From contig CAYRYU010000010.1 of assembly GCA_964428355.1 (NCBI GenBank), positions 53,432 to 117,431 of the forward strand: a stretch of 64,000 bases of DNA, read 5' to 3'. This DNA comes from CAYRYU01 sp964428355. Its GTDB lineage: Bacteria > Muiribacteriota > Ozemobacteria > Ozemobacterales > Ozemobacteraceae. The position numbers and the translations under genes are program-made. Positions 9,661 through 17,933 of this stretch are shown piece after piece. Position 1 is the first letter of the stretch, and every line of letters begins with the position of its first letter. The notes beneath the pieces were generated by a model. That model saw only the letters and a program-made list of their open reading frames with translations. It did not search any database and was not told the origin of the DNA.

Positions 9661-11988
9661 ATGAGCGAGTCGGGCTCAACTACGGGTATCTACCAGAAAG
9701 TGGCGGAATTCCTCGTCCCGCGCCGGAACCTGCTGTTCGGGGTCACGGTCGTTCTTTGCCTCGCCAGCCTGATTTTCGCCGGCAATATCGCGATCGACAA
9801 CAGCCTGGAGGTCTGGTTCCTGGAATCGGATCCCACACTGGTGGCATATCGTGAATTCAAGAAGATCTACGGGAACGATGAGATCATCCTGGCGATGGTC
9901 GATTGTTCCAAGGGTGGCATTTTTCAGAAAGAGACTCTCAATGCCCTTCTCAAAGCCTCGAAAGAGATCGAGGAGGACAAGAAGAACATCAGGCGCGTTC
10001 TGAGCGTCGCTCTTTCTCCCTATATCGGGTTGCAGGGGGAAAACGAGCTGATAGTCGAGGATCTGATGACCGGGGAGGCCACCGACGATAAGTCCGTCGA
10101 AACGATCCGGGCCCGGTTCATGGAGGATCCCTTCAAGGTAAAGCTCCTGACCGACAAACTCCAGGGGCAGGCGATATTGCTCATCGAACCCGTCGCGGGC
10201 AACGATATGGACGTTCGCAGGCCCCTGATCATCCAGGCTGTCCGGGACAAACTGCAGGGGTTCTCGTTCCGCCTTGCAGGAATGGGCGTCATGTACGACG
10301 AGCTGAACCGGCTGAGTCTGCGGGATGGAATGGTTTTTTCCGGCCTCTCCTACGTCATCATCGCCCTCGTCATCTTCATCCTGTACCGTTCCTGGGGTTT
10401 CCTTCTCGTGGTCATCTGCGTGATGGTTCTCGGAGGAACCAGTTTCATCGGCGTTTACGGCCTCTTCCACCAGAACTTCAACATGGTCACGATCGTTCTT
10501 CCCACGTTGATGATGATCCTGGCGATCTCCGACGTGGCGTACGTTTACAATCATTACTGCGTGAACATCGGAAAGGTGAAGGAAGACAAGGAGAAGGCCC
10601 TGATCGATATCTACGGACATTGCCTTTCCCCCTGCCTTTTCACCTCGGTCACCAACGCCGTGGGGTTCCTGTCCATCGTATCGAGTCCCATGCTCGTTCT
10701 ACGGGGCTTCGGCTGGTTTGCCGCCCTCGCCGCGATGATCGAGTATTTCATTTCGATGCTGTCCGCTCTTTTCGTACTCGGCTTCCTCAACCCAGATTCG
10801 GTCGGGGAGCTCGCCCGGCCCTTCGCGGGTCTGGTCGAATCCGTCGTTAGGGCAGTTCCCCGTTACCACAAGGCAATTCTCGTGATCCTGCTGGCCTCCA
10901 CCGCTTTCGGATTCTACGGAATCTTCGGCCTTCTGGAAGTCGATACCTACTCGATGGGTTTCCTGCACGAATCCAATCCGGTCCGCGTCGACAGCGACAA
11001 CGTTGAAAAGGTTTACGGCAACTACCTTCCCCTCGAGGTCCGGTTGCTTGCCAGCGGGGAACTCGGGATCCAGGACCCCGAGTTCATTTCGCGTCTTTCC
11101 CGGACGCACGACGATCTGGAAGCCCTTCCGGGCGTCCAGCGGGCGGCATCCATCGTCGATGTCCTCAAGAAGATCAACCAGGTGATGTCCCAGGGCGGCG
11201 CTTCCTCCTCCTACGTCGTTCCCGATTCGGCCAACGGGATCTCCCAGGCGATCATGTTCTATGGTTCCGATCCCGACAACGACCTGGAATACATGACCAA
11301 TCCCCCTTCCTTCACCGAAGCCAGGCTGACCGTAAGGGTGCCGATGGTCAGCGCTTCCGGTCTGCGAGGATATGAAATGAAGGTCAAGGAGGTTCTCGAC
11401 CGCAACTTCGCCTCGATGCCCGTTCAGATCATTTTCGGCGGGTATGTCCCCCTCTACTCCAGAATAATCAACTACATCACCTCGAGCCAGGTTTCCAGCT
11501 TCGGGCTCGCGCTGATATTCATATTCGGGCCGATGGCCCTCATCTTCAAGCGGTTCAGCGCCCTCTGGCTGGGTGTGATCCCCAATGTCTTCCCGATCAT
11601 CATGACGCTCGGGATGATGGGATGGCTCGGAATCCGCCTCGACATCGCCTCCGTCACCATCGCGTCAATCGCCCTGGGTGTGGCGGTGGACGATACGATC
11701 CACGAGCTTTTCCTGTTTTTCGACCCCGCCAGGAAAAACCTCGATCCGGTCGAGTCGATAAGCGAATGCATCATCGAAGCCGGACCCGCCGTGGTCTCCA
11801 CTTCCATCATCTATGCCCTCGGATTCTCCGCCCTCATCCTTGCAAGCATCAAGTCCGTCATGCTGTTCGGGGGATTGCTGGCATTGACCCTGGTTTTCGG
11901 AATGTTCTGCGAGATAACGATCCTTCCTGCCATCATCTGCTACTTTCGCGGTCACCTCATCCGGGCACGGGAAACCAGCTGGATGTGA
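9661..11988 (+). CDS. RND superfamily exporter, MmpL/HAE3 type
   Basis: The 775-residue inner-membrane protein has an early TM (LFGVTVVLCLASLIFAG), a large periplasmic loop, then clusters of TM helices near residues 220-390 and again at 620-770. This duplicated layout with SSD-like helices is typical of MMPL/HAE3 exporters of lipids and hopanoids. An acidic pair in SISDVAYVYNHY (first half) and VAVDDTIHELFLF (second half) matches the proton-relay positions of the superfamily. AGGAG precedes the start. It sits between a PEP-utilizing enzyme and a BtaA-like lipid enzyme, which makes a lipid or envelope substrate a reasonable inference. Confidence 0.87.
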   Translation: MSESGSTTGIYQKVAEFLVPRRNLLFGVTVVLCLASLIFAGNIAIDNSLEVWFLESDPTLVAYREFKKIYGNDEIILAMVDCSKGGIFQKETLNALLKASKEIEEDKKNIRRVLSVALSPYIGLQGENELIVEDLMTGEATDDKSVETIRARFMEDPFKVKLLTDKLQGQAILLIEPVAGNDMDVRRPLIIQAVRDKLQGFSFRLAGMGVMYDELNRLSLRDGMVFSGLSYVIIALVIFILYRSWGFLLVVICVMVLGGTSFIGVYGLFHQNFNMVTIVLPTLMMILAISDVAYVYNHYCVNIGKVKEDKEKALIDIYGHCLSPCLFTSVTNAVGFLSIVSSPMLVLRGFGWFAALAAMIEYFISMLSALFVLGFLNPDSVGELARPFAGLVESVVRAVPRYHKAILVILLASTAFGFYGIFGLLEVDTYSMGFLHESNPVRVDSDNVEKVYGNYLPLEVRLLASGELGIQDPEFISRLSRTHDDLEALPGVQRAASIVDVLKKINQVMSQGGASSSYVVPDSANGISQAIMFYGSDPDNDLEYMTNPPSFTEARLTVRVPMVSASGLRGYEMKVKEVLDRNFASMPVQIIFGGYVPLYSRIINYITSSQVSSFGLALIFIFGPMALIFKRFSALWLGVIPNVFPIIMTLGMMGWLGIRLDIASVTIASIALGVAVDDTIHELFLFFDPARKNLDPVESISECIIEAGPAVVSTSIIYALGFSALILASIKSVMLFGGLLALTLVFGMFCEITILPAIICYFRGHLIRARETSWM

Positions 11989-12054
11989 CTTTCCCGGATC
12001 CGCCCGGTACCGATATCCGGGGACGGGAAACAATCTGAGTAGGGGAGAAGAAGA

Positions 12055-13158
12055 ATGTCCAACAAACCTTCTGTCGTTTATGCAAACGTCTGGGAAGACC
12101 CTGAACTGAACAGACTTTCGCTTTTTGTCAAACCCGGCGATTCCGTCCTGTCTATAACTTCGGGAGGCTGCAACTCTCTTTGCCTTCTTCTCGACGATCC
12201 CGCCCGCGTCGTCTCGATCGATCTCAACCCAGCCCAGCTCGCGATGCTCGAGTTCAAGCGCGCCGCGATCATGGAACTCGACTACGAGGATTTTCTCGAG
12301 GCGCTCGGGGTCCCGTTCCTCCACGAGACTCCCCGTCACCCGCCCGAATACAGGGTGGAGCTGTACCGCCGGATCAAGCGGCACATGCCGCCCTATGCCG
12401 TCCAGTTCTGGGACGAGAACCAGGACATCATCCGAAAAGGGATCTTCCTGTGTGGCAAGGTGGAGGCGTTTTTCGCCCTCTATCGACGGATCCTGGGATT
12501 CCTCTACGATTTCGGGGACATCGAAAAGCTTTGCCATTGTTCCAATCTCGAAGAGCAGAAGAAGATGTACAAAAATCTCCGGAAGCGGCGCTGGCGGTTC
12601 CTGAACAGCGTCCTTCTGAACAAGTTCGTTCTGAGCCTGGTCAAAGGGGCCCACTCATTCGCCCAGGTCGAGGATCCAGATCTTGCGGGCAATCTGAGCA
12701 GGAAGATCGACAAGGCGATGACCACCTTCTTCAACCCAGAAAACTTCTTCCTCTGCGTAATGCTGCTTGGAGGCCACCATTCCCGCAAGCACATGTCCCC
12801 CTACCTGTTGGAGGAAAACTACCCCCGGTTGAAGCGGAACATCGGCCGCCTCGAGATCTTCGAGGGGACCGTCGGCGATGTCCTCAGGAAAAACGGGAAG
12901 GGAACGTTCGACAAGTTCAATCTTTCCAACATCTTCGAATGGATGACGAACGAAATTTTCAACGGCGTTATCAGGGAGGTCCTGGATCTCGCGCGACCGG
13001 GGTCCCGTCTGTGTTACCGGTATACCCTCGCCAAGCCCAGGCTGCTCAATTCCGAGAACAGTGCCCGGTTGGTTTCGGAGCCCGACCTGGCCCTGAAGCT
13101 GTTCAACCAGGATCGCTCATTCATCTACGAGAGCTTCCATGTATTCCATCTTGCCTGA
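12055..13158 (+). CDS. DUF3419 / BtaA-like aminocarboxypropyl transferase
   Basis: The 367-residue product matches the DUF3419 family, whose characterised member BtaA moves the 3-amino-3-carboxypropyl group of S-adenosylmethionine to diacylglycerol, the first step to betaine lipids. The SAM-binding core is visible as VYANVWEDPELN, then VLSITSGGCNSLCLLL, then VVSIDLNPAQLAMLEFK. The later NIFEWM segment also fits the family. No BtaB methyltransferase is nearby, so the end product is uncertain. The start has GGGGAGAAGAAG just upstream. The 3' end overlaps the next gene by 20 bp. Confidence 0.8.
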   Translation: MSNKPSVVYANVWEDPELNRLSLFVKPGDSVLSITSGGCNSLCLLLDDPARVVSIDLNPAQLAMLEFKRAAIMELDYEDFLEALGVPFLHETPRHPPEYRVELYRRIKRHMPPYAVQFWDENQDIIRKGIFLCGKVEAFFALYRRILGFLYDFGDIEKLCHCSNLEEQKKMYKNLRKRRWRFLNSVLLNKFVLSLVKGAHSFAQVEDPDLAGNLSRKIDKAMTTFFNPENFFLCVMLLGGHHSRKHMSPYLLEENYPRLKRNIGRLEIFEGTVGDVLRKNGKGTFDKFNLSNIFEWMTNEIFNGVIREVLDLARPGSRLCYRYTLAKPRLLNSENSARLVSEPDLALKLFNQDRSFIYESFHVFHLA

Positions 13159-14536
13159 ACCGGTGTTCCCGGCCCCCTGGGCCTTTGACCGAGGGAAAAA
13201 ATCGGCCATTGCCGCATTGATCGCCGGGTTCCTTTTCCTGGTTTCCGCATTTCCATCATCTTCCGGGTTCACTTTGTCCGACGAGGATTCCCGGATGTTG
13301 AGCCTCATCCAGAAAAGGACCCTGTCCTACTTCTGGGATTTCGGACACCCCGTTTCCGGTCTCTCCCCCGAACGGAACACCACTCCGGATACCGTTACCT
13401 CGGGCGGCTCCGGATTCGGCCTCATGGCCTTGCTCGTCGGGGTCCGGCGCGGGTGGCTGACCCGGGAAGCCGTTCTCGAGCGCTGCCTGAAGATCGCGGA
13501 TTTTTTGGCGAAAGCCGAGCGGTTTCATGGCGCCTGGCCGCACTGGCTCGACGGAAGGACCGGGGCCGCGATTCCGTTCAGCAAGTATGACGATGGGGGC
13601 GACATCGTCGAGACCTCCTACCTCATCCAGGGGCTGTTGACGGTCAGGGCTTTCTTCAATTCTGATGACCCCGCCGAGGGAAGGCTCAGGGAGAGGATCG
13701 ACAGACTCTGGCGCGAAGTCGAATGGGACTGGTACACTCGCGGGGAAAACGTCATTTATTGGCACTGGTCCCCCAACTACGGATGGAAAATGAACCTTCC
13801 CATTCGGGGATACAACGAATGTCTGATAACCTACGTTCTTGCCGCCTCCTCCCCGACTCACCCGATCGGGTCCGCGGTTTACCATGGCGGCTGGGCAACG
13901 GGGCCGGTGTTTCTGAACGGAAAGACCTATTTCGGGAAGGTGCGATTGCCGCTCGGCCCCGGCTTCGGGGGTCCGCTTTTCTTCACGCACTATTCGTTTC
14001 TCGGGCTCGACCCGAGGGGGCTCAAGGACAGATACGCGAACTACTGGCAGCAGAACACGGGCCACGCGATGATCAACTACCTGTATTGCGCCCGCAACCC
14101 TGTTCCGGACCTGGGGTATTCATCCGATTGCTGGGGGCTCACCTCCTGCGACAATCCCTGGGGTTACGATGCCCACAGTCCTTCCAACGATCTTGGTGTG
14201 ATCGCCCCCACAGCGGCTCTTTCCTCGATCGTCTACACGCCGACGCAGTCTTTGAGAGCCGCGAGATACTTCCTGAATGTCCTGGGGCAAGACCTCTTCG
14301 GGCCGTTCGGTTTTTACGACGCATTCTGTCCTCGTGAAGGATGGGTCGCGACCTCCACCCTTGCCATCGACCAGGGTCCGATCATCATCATGGTCGAGAA
14401 TTTCAGATCCGGCATGCTTTGGAGACTATTCATGGGGGTTCCGGAGGTCCGCTCCGGGCTCCGGAGGCTTGGGTTCACCTTTCCCGGGGGCTCCCGGCAC
14501 GGTAATTCCACTGGCAACCAAGGAGAAGGACAATGA
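13139..14536 (+). CDS. Secreted GH144-like (glucoamylase-family) glucanase
   Basis: The 465-residue product begins with a signal-like segment (AIAALIAGFLFLVSAFPSSS). The rest is a single alpha/alpha-barrel-type domain of the glycoamylase/GH144 kind: SYFWDFGHPVSGLSPERN, TSGGSGFGLMALLVGV, a YDDGGDIVETSYLIQGLL segment and the C-terminal GPIIIMVENFRSGMLW. Characterised GH144 enzymes are endo-beta-1,2-glucanases. The GH3 gene follows in an ATGA overlap, the same pairing known for beta-1,2-glucan use. The start overlaps the preceding gene by 20 bp with only a weak GAGAG site, so it may be translationally coupled. Confidence 0.82.
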   Translation: MYSILPEPVFPAPWAFDRGKKSAIAALIAGFLFLVSAFPSSSGFTLSDEDSRMLSLIQKRTLSYFWDFGHPVSGLSPERNTTPDTVTSGGSGFGLMALLVGVRRGWLTREAVLERCLKIADFLAKAERFHGAWPHWLDGRTGAAIPFSKYDDGGDIVETSYLIQGLLTVRAFFNSDDPAEGRLRERIDRLWREVEWDWYTRGENVIYWHWSPNYGWKMNLPIRGYNECLITYVLAASSPTHPIGSAVYHGGWATGPVFLNGKTYFGKVRLPLGPGFGGPLFFTHYSFLGLDPRGLKDRYANYWQQNTGHAMINYLYCARNPVPDLGYSSDCWGLTSCDNPWGYDAHSPSNDLGVIAPTAALSSIVYTPTQSLRAARYFLNVLGQDLFGPFGFYDAFCPREGWVATSTLAIDQGPIIIMVENFRSGMLWRLFMGVPEVRSGLRRLGFTFPGGSRHGNSTGNQGEGQ

Positions 14537-16758
14537 TTCGACGAGGTTTTTTCCAGACCGTTCTGTGCGTGGCGGTTGTCATGGGTGCATTTTCCCCCTT
14601 CGACGTTGCCGGTTCCGATACCAAAGCTTTCGTCGAATCGCTCCTCAAAAAGATGACCATCGAGGAGAAGATCGGCCAGATGACACTATTCACCAGCACC
14701 TGGGACCAGACGGGCCCGATGGTGAACGCCGATTACCTCGAGCACGTGAAAACGGGAAGATGTGGGGCGATTTTCAACGCCTTTACCGCTTCCTACACAC
14801 AGTATCTCCAGAACATTGCGATGGGCCAGACAAGGCTCAAGATCCCGCTCCTTTTCGGTTACGACGTGATTCACGGCCATCGGACCATCTTCCCGATCCC
14901 TCTCGCGGAATCCTGTTCCTGGGATCTCGAAGCGATCGAGCGGTCTGCCCGCGTGGCCGCCATCGAAGCCTCCGCCGAGGGAATCCACTGGACGTTCGCC
15001 CCCATGGTCGATATCGCCCGGGACCCGCGCTGGGGGCGGGTGTCCGAGGGAGCGGGGGAAGATGTGCATCTCGGTTGCCTCATCGCGGCAGCGCGGGTTC
15101 GCGGTTTTCAGGGGAAAGACCTTTCCGCGCCCGATTCCGTGATCGCCTGCGCGAAGCATTTCGCGGCATACGGTGCGGCCCAGGCAGGGCGTGATTACCA
15201 TACCGTCGATGTTTCCAGGCGAACCATCGAGGAGACCTATCTTCCTCCATTCCAGGCTTGTGTCCGCGAGGGGGTCCGGACCTTCATGACCGCGTTCAAC
15301 GAGATTTCCGGAGTCCCTTGCACCGCCAACCGGTGGTTGATCGAAAGCGTCCTGAGGGAGCGTTGGGAGTTCCCCGGATTCGTTGTAACGGACTACACAT
15401 CGATGAATGAGATGGTTCCACACGGGATTGCCGCCGACGAGTACGAAGCCGGGAAGCTTTCGGCCCTCGCAGGTGTCGATATGGACATGCAGGGCGCGGT
15501 CTACCTGAACCACCTCGCCGCGATGGTCCGGAAGGGGGATATCCCCATCGCCAGTATCGATGCCGCCGTCCGGCGGATCCTCACGGTCAAGGCCGAGCTG
15601 GGACTGTTCGAAAACCCCTACAAGGGCTGCGATCAGGCTCGTGAAGCCAGGGTCGTCTTTTGCCCCGAGCATCTGGAGGAAAGCCGGAGGATGGCCCGCA
15701 AGTCCTTCGTTCTGCTCAAGAACGAGGGAGGAGTGCTCCCCTTCCGGAAGGATCTTCGCTCGATCGCCGTGATCGGCCCCCTGGCGGAAGCCACTACCGA
15801 TCTTCTGGGGAACTGGCATGGCGCGGGGAACGGCAACCAGGTCACGCCCCTCCTCAAGGCCGTCCGCGATTCCGTGGGACCAAAGACCGAGGTTCTGTTC
15901 GCCAAGGGAGCGGAAGTGAGCGGGACCGATCGCTCGGGTTTCCGGGCCGCCCTGGAAATCGCCCGTGAAGCCGACGTGGTTCTGCTTGCCCTGGGTGAAA
16001 CCGAGGGGATGAGCGGCGAAGCCTCCTCCCGTTCGGAAATCGACCTTCCCGGTGTCCAGAATGAGCTCGCGGAGCTGGTTGCCCGTTGCGGAAAACCGAC
16101 CGCGGCGGTCCTGTTCAACGGGAGACCCCTTGCCATCCGGAGACTAGATGCGGCGGTTCCGGCAATCCTCGAAGCCTGGTTTCCCGGGTCGATGGGCGGG
16201 AAGGCAGTTTGCGACGTGATTTTCGGGGAATTCGAGCCCTCGGGAAAGCTGACCATGACCTTCCCCCGGTCCGTGGGGCAGATTCCCCTGCACTACGACA
16301 TGAAGAACACGGGGCGCCCGGAGTCGGAGGGGAAATACACCAGCAAATACCTCGACATCGCCAATTCCCCCTTGTACCCGTTCGGATACGGCCTGACCTA
16401 CACGACCTTCAAATACTCTGACCTCAGGCTGAATTCGAAGACGATGAAGGATCTGGGGGTGATCGTCGCCACCGTCTGCGTCACGAACGTCGGAAGCCGC
16501 GACGGGGACGAGGTCGTCCAGCTATACATCCGGGACCTGGTCGGGAGCGTCACCCGGCCGGTCAAGCAGCTCAAGGGTTTCAGGAGGATCCGGGTCCCGA
16601 GAGGGGAAACCCGCACGGTGACATTCGTGATCTCTCCTTCCGACCTGGCCTTCCTTCGTGCAGACATGACCTGGGGAACCGAGCCCGGCACCTTCGGGGT
16701 CATGGTCGGCGGCGATTCGGAGCATGTCCTGAAGGATTCCTTCCAACTCCTCGATTGA
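14533..16758 (+). CDS. bglX: Secreted glycoside hydrolase family 3 beta-glucosidase
   Basis: The 741-residue product has a signal peptide (FFQTVLCVAVVMGAFSPFDVAGS) and the full BglX layout: GH3 N-terminal TIM barrel with the KHFAAYG motif and the nucleophile in FVVTDYTSMNE (D287), GH3 C-terminal domain (about 380-600) and a fibronectin-III-like domain at the end (VCVTNVGSRDGDEVVQLY). It should release glucose from beta-linked oligosaccharides in the periplasm or outside. Together with the GH144-like endoglucanase it fits hydrolysis of beta-1,2-glucan to sophorooligosaccharides and then glucose. The ATGA overlap with the GH144 gene shows they form one operon. Confidence 0.92.
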   Translation: MIRRGFFQTVLCVAVVMGAFSPFDVAGSDTKAFVESLLKKMTIEEKIGQMTLFTSTWDQTGPMVNADYLEHVKTGRCGAIFNAFTASYTQYLQNIAMGQTRLKIPLLFGYDVIHGHRTIFPIPLAESCSWDLEAIERSARVAAIEASAEGIHWTFAPMVDIARDPRWGRVSEGAGEDVHLGCLIAAARVRGFQGKDLSAPDSVIACAKHFAAYGAAQAGRDYHTVDVSRRTIEETYLPPFQACVREGVRTFMTAFNEISGVPCTANRWLIESVLRERWEFPGFVVTDYTSMNEMVPHGIAADEYEAGKLSALAGVDMDMQGAVYLNHLAAMVRKGDIPIASIDAAVRRILTVKAELGLFENPYKGCDQAREARVVFCPEHLEESRRMARKSFVLLKNEGGVLPFRKDLRSIAVIGPLAEATTDLLGNWHGAGNGNQVTPLLKAVRDSVGPKTEVLFAKGAEVSGTDRSGFRAALEIAREADVVLLALGETEGMSGEASSRSEIDLPGVQNELAELVARCGKPTAAVLFNGRPLAIRRLDAAVPAILEAWFPGSMGGKAVCDVIFGEFEPSGKLTMTFPRSVGQIPLHYDMKNTGRPESEGKYTSKYLDIANSPLYPFGYGLTYTTFKYSDLRLNSKTMKDLGVIVATVCVTNVGSRDGDEVVQLYIRDLVGSVTRPVKQLKGFRRIRVPRGETRTVTFVISPSDLAFLRADMTWGTEPGTFGVMVGGDSEHVLKDSFQLLD

Positions 16759-16759
16759 A

Positions 16760-16823
16760 GCCCCGTTCCTGGAACGCCCCGTTCCGTGAACGCCCCGTTC
16801 CGGGAACGCCCCGTTCAGGGGAC
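16760..16823. repeat. Four tandem 16-bp repeats with internal palindrome
   Basis: The unit GCCCCGTTCCnGGAAC occurs at 16760-16775, 16776-16791, 16792-16807 and, diverged, 16808-16823. Each unit contains GTTCC-n-GGAAC, an inverted repeat (imperfect in units 2 and 4). The array fills the gap between two convergent genes and its last copy overlaps the stop of the GGDEF gene (16815-16817). No T-tract follows. Confidence 0.85.
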
Positions 16824-17798
16824 CGCTTTCATTCCCCCGTTCGGGTGGCATTTTGCCTTGAAAAGCCCGGTCTGTGCGCGCCAGATGAATTCCGGGAGCT
16901 TCTCCCCTGCATGGGTGGACGTCAGGCCGATCGAGACCGAGGTTTTCACCTCCTTGAGGGTGAAGTTCCTGGAAGAGATGTTCTTCCGGAAACGGTTGAT
17001 GACGATCTTCGCGCCTTCGAGAGGGGTGTGCGGCATGCAGACGATGAACTCGTCGACCCCGAAACACCCGATCAGATCGACACCCCGCAGGATGGTCTTC
17101 AGTTCGTCGGCAACCTCGCACCGGAGCTTTCGGGCGGTGGCCAGCCCGTGGAGGTTCGCGACCTGCTTGAAATTGTCGATATCGTAGATCGAAAGGGCCA
17201 GAGGGAACTTGTACCGTTCAGCCTTCCGGAACTCCTCCTGGAGTTTCATCTGGAAGAAATCATTGCACAGCAGCCCGGTTTCCTCGTCGTAACGCCGGAG
17301 CTGGTTCACTATCCCCAGAAGGCGCTCCTTGTTCATTGCAGCTCCTATGATGTTCGCGCAGGCATGGAAGAAGCACTCCTGAAACCGCGGCAGGGGATAA
17401 TACTCATTGAAGTGGATCAGCAGGACTCCGACTGCCTGACTGTCAACCGATACCCTAACCGCTACGGCCATCCCGTAAGGTTGTCCCAGGAGAAGTTCCT
17501 CGTATTCACCTGCTTCTCTGGGGGTTACAACCACCATTTCCTTCGCGTAGAAGACCTTCCCGAAGACCCCCGTTCCCACGGGGCGACGGAATGTGCGGGA
17601 AGTCTGTCCCGAAAGATTCCAGCCATTCTTGATTTCCAGGTAATCCGTTTCGGGGTTCTTCACCAGGAGTGCCGATGAAAGTGCTTCCGGGAGAACCTTC
17701 ATCCCCTGCATGACCCGGAAAACCGTTCTCGTGGAATCGCACTGGGCCACCACGGAACAAAGATGTTTCGCGATCGCGTCAAAAAGCGCATTTTGCAT
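16815..17798 (-). CDS. GAF-GGDEF protein with degenerate signature
   Basis: The 327-residue product has a GAF-like sensor region at about 15-150 and a GGDEF-type domain at about 165-320. The substrate-side motif SIYDIDNFKQVAN fits a diguanylate cyclase, but the signature loop reads FGVDEF instead of GGDEF, and the SIGLTS strand is retained. The second Gly of the motif normally sits near GTP, so activity may be reduced or lost; it could instead bind GTP or c-di-GMP, or act through partners. No membrane segment is seen, so it is cytoplasmic. It is the last minus-strand gene of this block and converges with the GH3 gene across a tandem repeat. Confidence 0.8.
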   Translation of the reverse strand: MQNALFDAIAKHLCSVVAQCDSTRTVFRVMQGMKVLPEALSSALLVKNPETDYLEIKNGWNLSGQTSRTFRRPVGTGVFGKVFYAKEMVVVTPREAGEYEELLLGQPYGMAVAVRVSVDSQAVGVLLIHFNEYYPLPRFQECFFHACANIIGAAMNKERLLGIVNQLRRYDEETGLLCNDFFQMKLQEEFRKAERYKFPLALSIYDIDNFKQVANLHGLATARKLRCEVADELKTILRGVDLIGCFGVDEFIVCMPHTPLEGAKIVINRFRKNISSRNFTLKEVKTSVSIGLTSTHAGEKLPEFIWRAQTGLFKAKCHPNGGMKAVP

Positions 17799-17933
17799 CC
17801 CCTATGAACCTCCCCTACAACTTTTCTCCATAGTTTATCACGAATCAGGAAGGGGGGGCGAGAAGGGCGCGGCCTCACCGCCCGGAACTTTCGATTACCG
17901 GACTGAGCAGTTCTCGCCCCAATGGTGCCGGGG

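Noticed and set aside
16760..16823. CRISPR array
   Set aside because: Repeats are contiguous, 16 bp long, with no spacers and no cas genes.
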